Of a stretch of 64,000 bases of DNA, positions 36,303 through 45,739 are shown one piece after another. Within the stretch, counting starts at the first letter, position 1; each line of letters opens with the position of its first letter. The notes under the pieces were generated by a model. The model had not been told where the DNA came from. It did no database searches and saw only the letters and a program-made list of their open reading frames with translations. Origin of the DNA: Sphingobacterium thalpophilum (GTDB lineage Bacteria; Bacteroidota; Bacteroidia; Sphingobacteriales; Sphingobacteriaceae); assembly GCF_038396785.1 (NCBI RefSeq), contig NZ_CP151087.1, positions 3,658,001-3,722,000 of the forward strand, read 5' to 3'. The position numbers were made by a program, and so were the translations under genes.

Positions 36303-36917
36303 TTATTTGCATTCCTTTACGAGTTGTTCTGCCCGATCTTTGCCCCATGAAGGTGCAAATGGCGTAGTAATCTTCTCTTCACCGAATAAAGATAGTGCTT
36401 TCTTTACATCCTCACATTCTTTGTTGGTATCCTGGTTAAAATATTTTTTTGCGTTTATTTGGAATTCCGCTAGTCCCAATACAGCCCGGGGGTTGTTTGG
36501 CGCAAGGGAGATGGCTTTTTTATATAGAGCTATAATCTTAGGCGAAAGCTCTTTGGCTTTTGTCATGGGATCTGTGATCATCAATGCTGTTTGGTTCATC
36601 GCTTTCAGTACAAGCCATTCTGAATTGTTGTCCTGGGCGCTATTGTTAAGTATTTCTTCTGCAGACTGTATATATTTTGCCTGTGTCTCTTTATTTTTCT
36701 CCCTAAAGGATGCTGTTGTCAGTACCATGGCCTGATAATAGGCAGGAATCCAATTGTCCTTTTCTGCCTGTGCAATACGTTCTAAAAGAGCGGCCGCTTT
36801 TTGTGTCTCTCCCGATTGCCATAGACTCATGGCTTGTCCCATACTTTTTTCAAAATTGCCTTGTGCAAACGCGCTGCCGCTTATAAGGCAGATGAGGGTG
36901 ATAATAAATGATTTCAT
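36303..36917 (-). CDS. Exported TPR protein
   Basis: A 204-residue protein with a signal peptide (IISG-SAFAQG, cleavage about 19). Tetratricopeptide-like helix pairs cover the rest (AMSLWQSGETQKAAALLERI, AISLAPNNPRAVLGLAEFQ). It lies between the TonB receptor and the kinase gene in the same operon-like array. Probably a periplasmic scaffold; no partner is evident. Confidence 0.82.
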   Translation of the reverse strand: MKSFIITLICLISGSAFAQGNFEKSMGQAMSLWQSGETQKAAALLERIAQAEKDNWIPAYYQAMVLTTASFREKNKETQAKYIQSAEEILNNSAQDNNSEWLVLKAMNQTALMITDPMTKAKELSPKIIALYKKAISLAPNNPRAVLGLAEFQINAKKYFNQDTNKECEDVKKALSLFGEEKITTPFAPSWGKDRAEQLVKECK

Positions 36918-37069
36918 GATCTTTTGTTTTTAGTAATAAATATTTTTCTAAGTTATTGTTGTTGTGTTAGATGTATATGATATTGAATGTTATTAAAGTT
37001 GGTAATCCTTCGCTGCAAACCGAAATAATATTGGATGGACCGACATATTTCGATGATGGTTGATGTTTA

Positions 37070-39217
37070 TTATAGATTGTCCAATTGATTGTCCTTTCCA
37101 TTTTTACTGATTGTCCAGAAATAGCCTAGAAACACAAAGCGCTTGGCGGTAGGGACAATCGGTCTACGGTCATAGATTCCTTGTGAATTTGGTCGGTCTG
37201 CATATTGATAGCCATAGATTGGGCTAGCGCCAAGAACATTACTGACGGAGAAATGGATAATTTTTTGCTGGCTATAAAGGAACGACCAACTCATAGAAAG
37301 ATTATTGTAACCTTTTGTATGGCTATTCATAAATACTGTTTGATTGGGATCATTGTAATTTCTGCCGGATACAAACGAATTTGTCACACTGAGCTGTGAA
37401 CGTAGACTGGGTAGCCAGTATTTTCCAACGATATAGAAACTGTGTTTGTAGACATAAGGGGGAGTAACTGTTGTCGGATAATTCGCGTCATTTCGCTTAC
37501 TGTCCGTATAAGAATATGAAATCCAGTATTGGAGGTTTTTGATGCTGCTGTTGTTTTTGTAAAATAGGTCAAAGCCTTTGACCTTACCGCTTCCGTTATT
37601 GTCATATTGGGTGTCGTAATTTGGCGTCGCACTGTTGTATTTTACCAAATTGTTGTATTCTTTATGATAAGCTTCTAATCGAAGTAAGTGCCCTCCACGG
37701 GCATAGAAATAATTTGCGATATAGTGATTGGCTTCCATCCAGCCAAGCTGAGGGGCATATTTTAATAGCGGTGTTGGTGCCTGCTGATGGAAGTTCCCAT
37801 AGGCAAGTGAGAGCTGCGTATATTTATTTAATGCGTAGCCCAGCGAAGCTCTTGGTTCTAAAGTGTTCTTCGACTGCAAATTGGAGGAGGTTTCTCGTAA
37901 GCCGATTTTCCCGATTAAGTTCGGGAGGATGCCGAAGGTCGTTTCCGTAAATACGGCGGTCATCTTGCTATGATACCCGTAGTGATAACCAATGGTTTGT
38001 CGGTGATATTCTTCTTGATAATTGGTGTCGAAATATTCTATTCCGCCAATACTTTTAATCTTATTGTTCCAGACCTTACTTAGCATTCCTTTTAAGTGAA
38101 GACTTTTTTCTTCATTAGGTAGGTAAACGTCATCGTAGTGCAGCTTATCGGTCAGGTAGCCTAGGCCAATGCCGGACTGGAAAGTCCATCGGTTTCCCAG
38201 ATTCTGACTGTAACTAATGTTGGCGTAGGCATTGTTGGATTTCTTTTTCAATGGGACAGGTTGCTCATAATTGATGTCTGCTTGGTAAAGTCCCATATTT
38301 TCGAAATTGTATGCCCCATAGATATTTAGAAAGCCTTCTTTAAACTGATGGCGATAGATCATTTCTCCGGAGGCGTTTTCATAGGGTTTTGTCCATTTGA
38401 TATCTGGCGTAATAATTTTGGAATAAGGTTTTAAGTTGGTATAACTGCTGTTGAAGGTGAGGGAGTTTTTGCCCCATTGTAAGGTATGTCCCAAACCTAG
38501 TCCAACGGAAGATAGTGAAAACTCTGTTTTGCGTTGTTCTATGGTATTTTCGGTGTTTAGGGCTAGAATGCTGGATAGCGCATTACCAAATTCTGCCGAA
38601 TAACCACCTGTAGAGAAATTTACGCCTTTAAAGAGCATGGGTGAAAATCGACCCCTTACAGGAACTTCATTTGGTGTTGCGGTGTAAGGTTGGGCTACTC
38701 TGATTCCATTGATGTAGGTCTGTGTTTCGGAGGCATCTCCACCGTGAACCATAAGACGTCCATTTTCTCCCCCAACCTGTGCACCGGGCAATGTTGCTAA
38801 TGCGCTGATGATGTTTCCCATGCTGCCTGCCGTAGTGACAATATCCAATGGACTCATTACCGTGCTTTTTCCGGAGCTATTGGCTTGTAGCACCCCTGCC
38901 TGAATCGTGACTTCCTGTAGGCGATTCTCACTTTCTTGCATTTGAATAATCAGCAATTCTTTCTGAGGAAGCTGGATAGACTTACTATATGTTGGGAGGC
39001 CCACAACAGACGCTTTCAGCATTTTAGTACCTTGTTCACTAGTTTCAAACATAAAGTTTCCAAGCGAATCAGTCGTGCCGCCATCATAGGTGCCTTCAAT
39101 AAAAACATTGGCTAAATATATCGGTTTGCCGTTTTTGCCCTGTACTTTCCCTTTTAAGATAGACTGTGCCGATACGATGGTAATACTTAAAAATAGTAAG
39201 GTTAATAACAGCTTCAT
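37070..39217 (-). CDS. TonB-dependent receptor with carboxypeptidase-regulatory domain
   Basis: A 715-residue outer-membrane receptor. A signal peptide (about 1-18) precedes a CarboxypepD_reg-like domain (about 20-105: ILKGKVQGKNGKPIYLANVF, DSLGNFMFET), a plug domain (about 110-230: GSMGNIISALATLPGAQVGG, RLMVHGGDASETQTYING) and the barrel. It is short for the family and ends without the usual C-terminal Phe. No SusD partner is present, so polysaccharide import is unlikely; a siderophore, vitamin or metal complex fits better. It heads a leftward array with a TPR protein and a LytTR two-component system. Confidence 0.9.
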   Translation of the reverse strand: MKLLLTLLFLSITIVSAQSILKGKVQGKNGKPIYLANVFIEGTYDGGTTDSLGNFMFETSEQGTKMLKASVVGLPTYSKSIQLPQKELLIIQMQESENRLQEVTIQAGVLQANSSGKSTVMSPLDIVTTAGSMGNIISALATLPGAQVGGENGRLMVHGGDASETQTYINGIRVAQPYTATPNEVPVRGRFSPMLFKGVNFSTGGYSAEFGNALSSILALNTENTIEQRKTEFSLSSVGLGLGHTLQWGKNSLTFNSSYTNLKPYSKIITPDIKWTKPYENASGEMIYRHQFKEGFLNIYGAYNFENMGLYQADINYEQPVPLKKKSNNAYANISYSQNLGNRWTFQSGIGLGYLTDKLHYDDVYLPNEEKSLHLKGMLSKVWNNKIKSIGGIEYFDTNYQEEYHRQTIGYHYGYHSKMTAVFTETTFGILPNLIGKIGLRETSSNLQSKNTLEPRASLGYALNKYTQLSLAYGNFHQQAPTPLLKYAPQLGWMEANHYIANYFYARGGHLLRLEAYHKEYNNLVKYNSATPNYDTQYDNNGSGKVKGFDLFYKNNSSIKNLQYWISYSYTDSKRNDANYPTTVTPPYVYKHSFYIVGKYWLPSLRSQLSVTNSFVSGRNYNDPNQTVFMNSHTKGYNNLSMSWSFLYSQQKIIHFSVSNVLGASPIYGYQYADRPNSQGIYDRRPIVPTAKRFVFLGYFWTISKNGKDNQLDNL

Positions 39218-39487
39218 TTTTCTTTAATTTTATTCAAATATCAGCGGCTGTAAATCTTCCTGCGAAAAAGAGTGGACGGAATGTCAAAATATCATGACGA
39301 ATTGCAGGATTCCAACTTTATGCTGTAAATTGATATCGAAAAACAAAATTTCCTCCATAATAAGTTCCGCAATGGAAAGTGGAGAGCGCGAGAAATTGCT
39401 TTTATAAGCATGTACTTATAACGGATATAAAAGTCATTTTACTTTCGTTTGATATTGAAAATAAGAGTTTAAAATAAGTCAGAAAAA

Positions 39488-40456
39488 ATGCGAATAACCA
39501 TTTTAGATGACTATCAAGACGCTGTCCGAAAGTTGGACTGTTTCAAAATTCTTGATGGTCACGATGTCCAAATATTGAAACAGTCCTATGCAGATCCGGC
39601 TTTACTGCCGGAAAAATTGAGCGATACGGAAGCGCTAGTGCTTATCAGAGAGCGGACACGGATTACAGAAGATCTGTTGTCTCAGCTTCCCAAGCTAAAG
39701 TTAATTAGCCAGACGGGCAAAATTTCAAACCATTTGGATTTGGCTGTTTGTAGCCGTTTCCATGTGGCTGTTGCTGAAAGTATGGGCTCTCCTGTTGCTC
39801 CCGCTGAATTGACTTGGCTTTTGATCATGAATGCCCTCCGTGGTTTACCTAAGGCTCTTTCTGATATGGACAAAGGCCTATGGCAAACGAACATGGGAGA
39901 GTGTGTCGCCGGAAAAACAATAGGGATATGGAGCTATGGAAAAATAGGGAAGCGAATCGCGCAATATGCAAAGGCTTTTGGTGCCCAAGTAATTGTTTGG
40001 GGAAGCGAAAATTCCCGAGAAGAAGCTGTGGGAGATGGTTTTTTAGCTGCCGCCAGTAAATCCGATTTTTTTCATTTTTCAGATGTTGTTACTTTACACC
40101 TTAGGTTAGTGCCTGAGACGCGAGGTGTCGTAAAGCTCGAAGATCTCCGGTCTATGAAGCCGACAGCGCTTTTTGTCAATACCTCTCGTGCTGAGTTGGT
40201 TGAAGAGGGGGCACTATTGACCGCGCTCGAGACAGGTGTTCCGGGGATGGCTGCGGTAGATGTCTATGAGTCCGAACCAATCTTTGATCCGAACTATCCA
40301 TTATTGCAGCTGCCAAATGTACTTTGTACACCCCATATTGGCTATGTGGAGAAAAATGGTTACGAACAATTATTTAGACTTGCTTTTGAGAATATTGTAG
40401 CCTTTTCCGGGGGCGATCCACAGCATATCGCTAACCCCGAAGTTTTGACCTGTTAA
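39488..40456 (+). CDS. D-isomer-specific 2-hydroxyacid dehydrogenase family protein
   Basis: A 322-residue NAD-dependent dehydrogenase. It has the split catalytic domain (1-100 and 290-322) around a Rossmann fold with GIWSYGKIGKRIAQYAKAFG (144-163). Catalytic residues lie in VNTSRAELVEEGALL (Arg), the following acidic residue region and TPHIGYVE (His). The pattern is that of the phosphoglycerate-dehydrogenase-like group. It is followed 23 bases later by a PLP-enzyme gene in the same direction. The substrate is not evident. Confidence 0.88.
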   Translation: MRITILDDYQDAVRKLDCFKILDGHDVQILKQSYADPALLPEKLSDTEALVLIRERTRITEDLLSQLPKLKLISQTGKISNHLDLAVCSRFHVAVAESMGSPVAPAELTWLLIMNALRGLPKALSDMDKGLWQTNMGECVAGKTIGIWSYGKIGKRIAQYAKAFGAQVIVWGSENSREEAVGDGFLAAASKSDFFHFSDVVTLHLRLVPETRGVVKLEDLRSMKPTALFVNTSRAELVEEGALLTALETGVPGMAAVDVYESEPIFDPNYPLLQLPNVLCTPHIGYVEKNGYEQLFRLAFENIVAFSGGDPQHIANPEVLTC

Positions 40457-40479
40457 TTAAATGAATCGGCTATATATAG

Positions 40480-41526
40480 ATGAATAATTTTACGCATTTA
40501 GAACAACCAACAGGTCGCGTTATTGTGGTTGACGGTAAGGAATATCTTTTTTTTGGTGGAACTTCCTATCTAGGGCTGGCAACAGATAAAGCATATGCTG
40601 CTATTTTTATAGAAGGTATACGGCGGTATGGTATCAACAATGGCACTTCACGAAATAATAATGTGCAACAGGCCATATTTGACCAAGCCGAAGAATATGC
40701 AGCAAAGCGTTTTGGTTTTGAAGCAAGCCTGTTGCTCTCAAGTGGATATCTGGCAACGCAATTTCTTGTAAGAACCTTGGCGACCGAAGGAGAAGTATTG
40801 TACGCTCCCGCCTGCCACCCTTCTTTATGGCTAGATAAGAAGCCTGTCGCGACTGGGCATTTTGTTGAATGGGCCAATGCAACGATCGAGTATATCAATC
40901 ATTCAGCCCAAACATCATTTATCATCGTTAGCAATAGCTTGGACAATATGCGGCCAGAATTATACGATTTCACGGTTTTCAATCGTATTGATCCGAACAA
41001 AAAGATTATATTGCTCTTGGACGATTCTCACGGAATAGGAGTTTTGCGCAAGAATGGCATTTCATTAGATAAGAGTAGTTTTCAACAGGCTAATATTGAG
41101 CTGGTTGTCGTCGCATCCTTGGCAAAAGGCCTGGCAACAGATGCTGGATTGATTTTGGCCGATGGAGAACGGATCAAGTATCTCAAGCGATCAAACTTTT
41201 ATACAGGGGCTTCGCCAAGTTCACCAGCGAGCTTATATGCATTTGTTCATGGAGAGCAGATTTATCTACAGCAATTTGAAAAGCTGCAGTATAATATTAA
41301 TTCCTTCAGAGAACATGTAGAGCCTGGATTAGACGCTGTTGCTAATTTTCCAGTCTTTTCTTCAATGGATCCAGGCCTTTATACGAGGCTGATGAATGCT
41401 GGAATACTGGTTTCAAGTTTTCCTTATCCCCTTGCTACAGATCCCCTATTAAATCGGATTGTGGTAAATGCACACCATACCAAGGCGGATTTGGATCAGC
41501 TAAGTCATGCAATTGGCATATATTGA
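40480..41526 (+). CDS. PLP-dependent alpha-oxoamine synthase-like enzyme
   Basis: A 348-residue fold-type I PLP enzyme of the 8-amino-7-oxononanoate synthase / 2-amino-3-ketobutyrate ligase / serine palmitoyltransferase group. Seen are FGGTSYLGLATD (26-37), NNGTSRNN (53-60), LLLDDSHGIGVL (179-189, with DDSH where DEAH is usual) and the PLP Lys216 in VVASLAKGL. Typical family members are about 390 residues, so the N-terminal arm is short. It could make a keto-amine lipid or cofactor precursor; biotin synthesis is not supported by its neighbours. Confidence 0.78.
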   Translation: MNNFTHLEQPTGRVIVVDGKEYLFFGGTSYLGLATDKAYAAIFIEGIRRYGINNGTSRNNNVQQAIFDQAEEYAAKRFGFEASLLLSSGYLATQFLVRTLATEGEVLYAPACHPSLWLDKKPVATGHFVEWANATIEYINHSAQTSFIIVSNSLDNMRPELYDFTVFNRIDPNKKIILLLDDSHGIGVLRKNGISLDKSSFQQANIELVVVASLAKGLATDAGLILADGERIKYLKRSNFYTGASPSSPASLYAFVHGEQIYLQQFEKLQYNINSFREHVEPGLDAVANFPVFSSMDPGLYTRLMNAGILVSSFPYPLATDPLLNRIVVNAHHTKADLDQLSHAIGIY

Positions 41527-41706
41527 TTTTTATATGACAACTAATAAGTCAACATCTTGTAAATTAGATAATTGTTTTTATTTTTGAGGTTTATTTAAGG
41601 GTTGGTCGAACGTAATGTCTCGTTAATTGATTGTAAATGTTTGGCTTTTGGAAGCTTATTTATCAAAAAAGTATTTAAATAATTTCCATTACTCATTTTA
41701 AAACAA

Positions 41707-41714
41707 TACTTTTG
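41707..41714 (+). promoter_or_regulatory. -7 promoter element of the HU gene
   Basis: TACTTTTG matches TAnnTTTG 60 bases before the HU start codon, so transcription would begin near 41720 and leave a leader of about 55 bases. Confidence 0.5.
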
Positions 41715-41773
41715 CATCCCCAAACATTAGTTGGCTTAAGGGTTGAAAAATAAATAATTACAGTAAAATAGAT

Positions 41774-42058
41774 ATGACTAAAGCAGAAATTATTGCAGAA
41801 ATCTCTACCAAAACTGGCTTAGAGAAGGTAGATGTTCAAGAAACCGTAGAGGCGTTCTTTAAAGTTGTCAAAAACGCAATGATCGGAGGAGAAAATGTAT
41901 ATGTAAGAGGTTTTGGTAGCTTCGTAGTCAAAAAAAGAGCTGAGAAGACTGCAAGAAACATTTCAAAAAATACAGCAATCATTATCCCAGAACACTTTGT
42001 TCCTAGTTTCAAGCCAGCAAAAATTTTCGTAGAGAAAGTAAAGAATGGCAATAAATAA
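41774..42058 (+). CDS. HU family DNA-binding protein
   Basis: A 94-residue HU/IHF-type nucleoid protein that bends DNA as a dimer. It has MTKAEIIAEIS, the dimer helices, the conserved VRGFGSFVVKKRAEKTARN beta-arm and FKPAKIFVEKV at the end. Length and motifs are complete. It is followed 19 bases later by a membrane-anchored TPR protein, then a 29-residue basic protein and rng. Confidence 0.95.
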   Translation: MTKAEIIAEISTKTGLEKVDVQETVEAFFKVVKNAMIGGENVYVRGFGSFVVKKRAEKTARNISKNTAIIIPEHFVPSFKPAKIFVEKVKNGNK

Positions 42059-42076
42059 TCTTTAAAATAGATTAAA

Positions 42077-42913
42077 ATGGCAAAAACCAAACAGATAATA
42101 GTCATAGGATCAGTAGTAGCCTTGGTTGCTGTGCTTTTAGCGCAGCCTATTAAAGGTTTGGTGAACAAAGAAAAACAAACTGCTGCAGCATCTGAGTCGA
42201 AGCCGTCCAATGAAGTAAATTTGGAAAATATATCTTCGATGACAAAACAAGGTTTAGATGCTAGTTTAGTCAAAGAAATTTCCGATATTGAGGGCCAAGT
42301 TGCAAAAGCTTCTGGAGAGGATAAGATAAAGCTGTTGCAACAGTTGGCAAATAAGTGGGATGATGTCGCAAAACCAGCCCCTCAGGCTTTCATCTATGAG
42401 GAAATGGCGAAGGTTTCACCGAAGTTTGAGTATTGGTTGAAAGCAGGTAATGCTTATCGTGCCGCTTATACAAATTTGCAAGATTCTACTTTAGCTCAAG
42501 CGTTGAATCAAAATGCTATTCATGCATATGAGGCTGCGTTAAAAGCGAATACAAGTAGTTTAGATGCAAAAACAGGATTGGGTGCCGCAATGGTATCGGG
42601 AACGAACAACCCTATGGCAGGTATTGCCTTGTTGCGAGAAGTCGTTGCTGCCGATCCTAAAAACTTAGAAGCAAACAAAACTTTGGGATTGTTTTCATTA
42701 CAATCCCGTCAGTTTGACAAAGCCATCGAGCGTTTTAAGACCGTTATCGATCAAAAACCCGATGCTGAGTCATACTTTTACTTAGCCACAGGCTATGAAA
42801 ATATTGGGATGAAAAAGGAAGCCGTTACAGCTTTTCAAAAAAGTAAGGAACTGGCAGCCGATCCTTCCCTATCACAATTCATCGATCGAAAGATTGCCGA
42901 ATTGAGCAAGTAA
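42077..42913 (+). CDS. Membrane-anchored TPR protein
   Basis: A 278-residue protein. An N-terminal hydrophobic anchor (8-28, IIVIGSVVALVAVLLAQPI) is followed by a charged linker and tetratricopeptide repeats over about 110-275 (AYRAAYTNLQDSTLAQALNQ, LLREVVAADPKNLEANKTLG, AIERFKTVIDQKPDAESYFYLA). It faces the periplasm and is probably a scaffold. HU upstream and the COX24-like gene downstream lie in the same direction with short gaps. Confidence 0.85.
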   Translation: MAKTKQIIVIGSVVALVAVLLAQPIKGLVNKEKQTAAASESKPSNEVNLENISSMTKQGLDASLVKEISDIEGQVAKASGEDKIKLLQQLANKWDDVAKPAPQAFIYEEMAKVSPKFEYWLKAGNAYRAAYTNLQDSTLAQALNQNAIHAYEAALKANTSSLDAKTGLGAAMVSGTNNPMAGIALLREVVAADPKNLEANKTLGLFSLQSRQFDKAIERFKTVIDQKPDAESYFYLATGYENIGMKKEAVTAFQKSKELAADPSLSQFIDRKIAELSK

Positions 42914-42949
42914 TTAATTTATTATTTATAATCATTAAAAAATTTAGCT

Positions 42950-43039
42950 ATGCCAAGCGGAAAAAAAAGAAAAAGACACAAGATGGCTACTCACAAACGT
43001 AAAAAACGTTTAAGAAAAAATAGACACAAGAAAAAATAG
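42950..43039 (+). CDS. AURKAIP1/COX24 domain small basic protein
   Basis: A 29-residue frame, ATG to TAG, reading MPSGKKRKRHKMATHK and ending RKNRHKKK. More than half of its residues are Lys or Arg. It matches the tiny COX24/AURKAIP1-domain proteins conserved across Bacteroidota, which are related to the mitochondrial small-subunit protein mS38; a ribosome-binding role is likely. It lies 36 bases after the TPR gene and ends before a terminator hairpin. Confidence 0.85.
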   Translation: MPSGKKRKRHKMATHKRKKRLRKNRHKKK

Positions 43040-43093
43040 TCTTGTGATAAGCTTTTAAACATCTTGGCCCATTTTGCTGAGATAGCTTTACGA

Positions 43094-43135
43094 AACGATC
43101 TACATGTCTGTGAAGGGGATGTAGATTGTTTTTTT
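43094..43135 (+). terminator. Terminator after the HU-TPR-COX24 genes
   Basis: A 12-bp stem (AACGATCTACAT with ATGTAGATTGTT, one G-T pair) is followed by a T run. Confidence 0.85.
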
Positions 43136-43216
43136 CGTAACAACGTTCTTTAAATGTTTAATCGGATACCCAAGATTGCGATAGGATATTGCATAGGTAT
43201 CAAAAATGAGTAGCTT

Positions 43217-44770
43217 TTGGTAAAGGAATTAATTATCGATTCAACTCCTGATAAAGGGGTAACTATTGCTTTACTACAAGATAAGCAGCTTGTTGAACTT
43301 AACCGCGAGCCCGCAAACAATAACTTCGCTGTTGGAGATATCTATCTCGGACGTATCAAGCGAATTATGCCTGGGCTTAATGCAGCTTTCGTAGATGTAG
43401 GCTACGAAAAGGATGCTTTTCTACACTATTTAGATTTGGGTCCTCAAGTTCAATCTTTGCTAAAGCTTACGCGTATAGTGAAGAATGGCAGTTATCAAGA
43501 GAAACTGCTCAATAGTTTAAAACTTGAAAAGGATATCGATAAAGCTGGTAAGATCTCTGATGTCTTGAGCAAAAATATGCTCGTGCCAGTACAAATCGCC
43601 AAAGAACCCATTTCAACAAAAGGACCGCGTCTGAGTTCAGACCTTTCAATAGCAGGTCGTTTTGTCGTTTTGGTACCTTTCTCAAGTACTGTTTCCATTT
43701 CCAAGCGTATCAAAGGTAGTAATGAACGCAATCGCCTGAAAAAGATTGTCGAAGGAATTAAGCCAGCTAATTTTGGCGTTATCATTCGTACAGTTTCCGA
43801 GGGTAAGGGTGTTGAAGAACTACAACGTGACTTATTGGACCTGATCTCAAAATGGGAGCTATTTACCAAACGTCTTCGTAATGCTGAACCGCCTCAAAAG
43901 GTTCTTGGCGAAATGGATCGTGCATCCACTATTCTACGGGATATTTTGACAGACGAGTTTTCGCATATTTATGTTAATGATCCTTCGATCTTCGAAGAAA
44001 CAAAATCATATATACACGATATATCTCCAGACTTGGAGAAAATTGTCAAACTTTATAAACATAAAGAGCCAATTTTTGATCATTTCGGAGTTGAAAAGCA
44101 AATCAAGGCAGCTTTTGGCAAAACTGTAACGTTGCCGGGCGGTGCGTATCTCGTTATTGAGCATACCGAAGCCTTGCATGTCATTGATGTCAACAGTGGT
44201 AACCGTTCTGCTAATAAGGAGAATCAGGAAGACAATGCATTGCTGGTCAATATGGAAGCAGCAAAAGAAATTGCGCGTCAGCTGCGTTTGCGTGATATGG
44301 GCGGAATTGTAGTCATCGATTTTATCGATATGCATAAACCCAATCATCGAAAAGAGTTGTATACGTTCTTAAAAGAATGTATGGTAGCGGATAGAGCGAG
44401 ACATACAATTTTGCCTCCAAGTAAATTTGGATTGGTTCAAATTACACGTCAGCGCGTTAGACCTGAAATGAATATCGTCACAAACGAAAAATGTCCGGCT
44501 TGTGATGGTACAGGTGAAATCCGATCAAGTATTGTCCTCATGGATGATATTGAAAATAATTTGAGCTTTATTCTTCAAGAACAGAACGAAAAGAAGGTGA
44601 CCTTATGTGTTCACCCTTATATAGACACCTACATTAAGTCTGGTTTGATTTCTAAAAGAATGAAATGGTTCATGAAGTACGGAAAATGGATTAAAGTAAA
44701 TCCAATGACGTCATATTATCTAACTGAATTCCATTTCTTCAATGCGAAGGATGAAGAAATCAAGTTATAA
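43217..44770 (+). CDS. rng: Ribonuclease G (Rne/Rng family)
   Basis: A 517-residue endoribonuclease for rRNA and mRNA processing. An S1-like domain (about 38-115, VGDIYLGRIKRIMPGLNAAFVDVG), the catalytic Asp pair (HVIDVNSGNRSA and GGIVVIDFIDM) and the Zn-link (KCPACDGTGEI) are all present. The length matches RNase G rather than the much longer RNase E. The start is TTG at 43217, giving VKELIIDS as is usual for the family; the nearby ATG at 43206 is out of frame. A terminator follows. It may process the rRNA operon in this same window. Confidence 0.95.
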   Translation: MVKELIIDSTPDKGVTIALLQDKQLVELNREPANNNFAVGDIYLGRIKRIMPGLNAAFVDVGYEKDAFLHYLDLGPQVQSLLKLTRIVKNGSYQEKLLNSLKLEKDIDKAGKISDVLSKNMLVPVQIAKEPISTKGPRLSSDLSIAGRFVVLVPFSSTVSISKRIKGSNERNRLKKIVEGIKPANFGVIIRTVSEGKGVEELQRDLLDLISKWELFTKRLRNAEPPQKVLGEMDRASTILRDILTDEFSHIYVNDPSIFEETKSYIHDISPDLEKIVKLYKHKEPIFDHFGVEKQIKAAFGKTVTLPGGAYLVIEHTEALHVIDVNSGNRSANKENQEDNALLVNMEAAKEIARQLRLRDMGGIVVIDFIDMHKPNHRKELYTFLKECMVADRARHTILPPSKFGLVQITRQRVRPEMNIVTNEKCPACDGTGEIRSSIVLMDDIENNLSFILQEQNEKKVTLCVHPYIDTYIKSGLISKRMKWFMKYGKWIKVNPMTSYYLTEFHFFNAKDEEIKL

Positions 44771-44786
44771 TAGAAAGAGATTAACG

Positions 44787-44818
44787 AAAAGGGTTAGTAG
44801 TGATACTAACCCTTTTTT
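44787..44818. terminator. Terminator between rng and miaA
   Basis: A perfect 13-bp stem (AAAAGGGTTAGTA with TACTAACCCTTTT) around loop GTGA, with a T run on the plus strand. It lies between convergent genes. Confidence 0.92.
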
Positions 44819-44839
44819 GTTTTTATATCATTGTACTGT

Positions 44840-45739
44840 TTATACCCAATGGATAATTATGCCGTCTTTTTCCATTTTGCGGAAGTAAGTCATTTGTCTT
44901 TTGGCATAGCGATGTATTTCTGTCTCCAGTTTTGTGGTAAAAGCAGGATAATCGAGCTGTCCAAGAAGATGGAGTGACGCATATTTATACTCCAAACCAT
45001 AGTATTGAAGTTGCTCGTGTGTAATACCTTCTGTCAAGAGCCCGCACACTTCTGCTAATAAGCCATCATTTAATCGTTGTTTTAATCTTTGGCTAATGTG
45101 TTCGCGTCGGATTTCCACTGACGGATTTAATCCGATAACGATGCTATCTACCGTTTGTTGCTGAGCGATGTGATCGGGGTGAGTATCTAAAAATGCTAAT
45201 ATTTCTATTGCGCGGATGATACGTTTTTTGGTCGAAAGATCGATTTGGAAATTCGCGGGTAGTGTATATTCCTGAAGGCGTTTTAACAACTCTGTCTCTG
45301 GGAGGGGAAGTAATGACTCCTTGAGGCCTTCGATAGATGGGATCAGCGCATATGGATTTTGTTGGATTACACTTTGGATATATAAGCCTGTACCACCACA
45401 AAGGATAGTATGTTTTCCCCTTTCTAGAATGGATTGTCGGGCTTGATGGAAGTCAGCGATAAAGTTTCCGAGATGATAGCGTTCTCCCGGTTCATGGGTG
45501 TCGATAAGATGATAGGGAATATCTTGATATTCAGATAGATCTTTTCCCGTACCGATGTCCATTCTTTTATAGATTTGGCGGGAATCTCCACTGATGATTT
45601 CAGCATCGATGCGTTGCGCCAGTTGAACGGCTAGTTTCGTCTTTCCTGAAGCTGTAGGTCCTAAGATAACGATAACTTTCTCTTTCGGAACGGTTTGCTG
45701 TTCCAAAAGAGAAAGTGTATATTTTAATCTGTCTATCAC
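44840..45739 (-). CDS. miaA: tRNA dimethylallyltransferase
   Basis: A 299-residue enzyme that prenylates A37 of tRNAs reading codons starting with U. The P-loop is VILGPTASGKTKLAVQLA, followed by the family motifs ISGDSRQIYKRMDIGTGK, HLIDTHEPGERYHLGNF and ILCGGTGLYI. The GTG start overlaps the stop of the upstream oxidoreductase gene by 4 bases (GTGA), so translation is coupled. Confidence 0.95.
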   Translation of the reverse strand: MIDRLKYTLSLLEQQTVPKEKVIVILGPTASGKTKLAVQLAQRIDAEIISGDSRQIYKRMDIGTGKDLSEYQDIPYHLIDTHEPGERYHLGNFIADFHQARQSILERGKHTILCGGTGLYIQSVIQQNPYALIPSIEGLKESLLPLPETELLKRLQEYTLPANFQIDLSTKKRIIRAIEILAFLDTHPDHIAQQQTVDSIVIGLNPSVEIRREHISQRLKQRLNDGLLAEVCGLLTEGITHEQLQYYGLEYKYASLHLLGQLDYPAFTTKLETEIHRYAKRQMTYFRKMEKDGIIIHWV

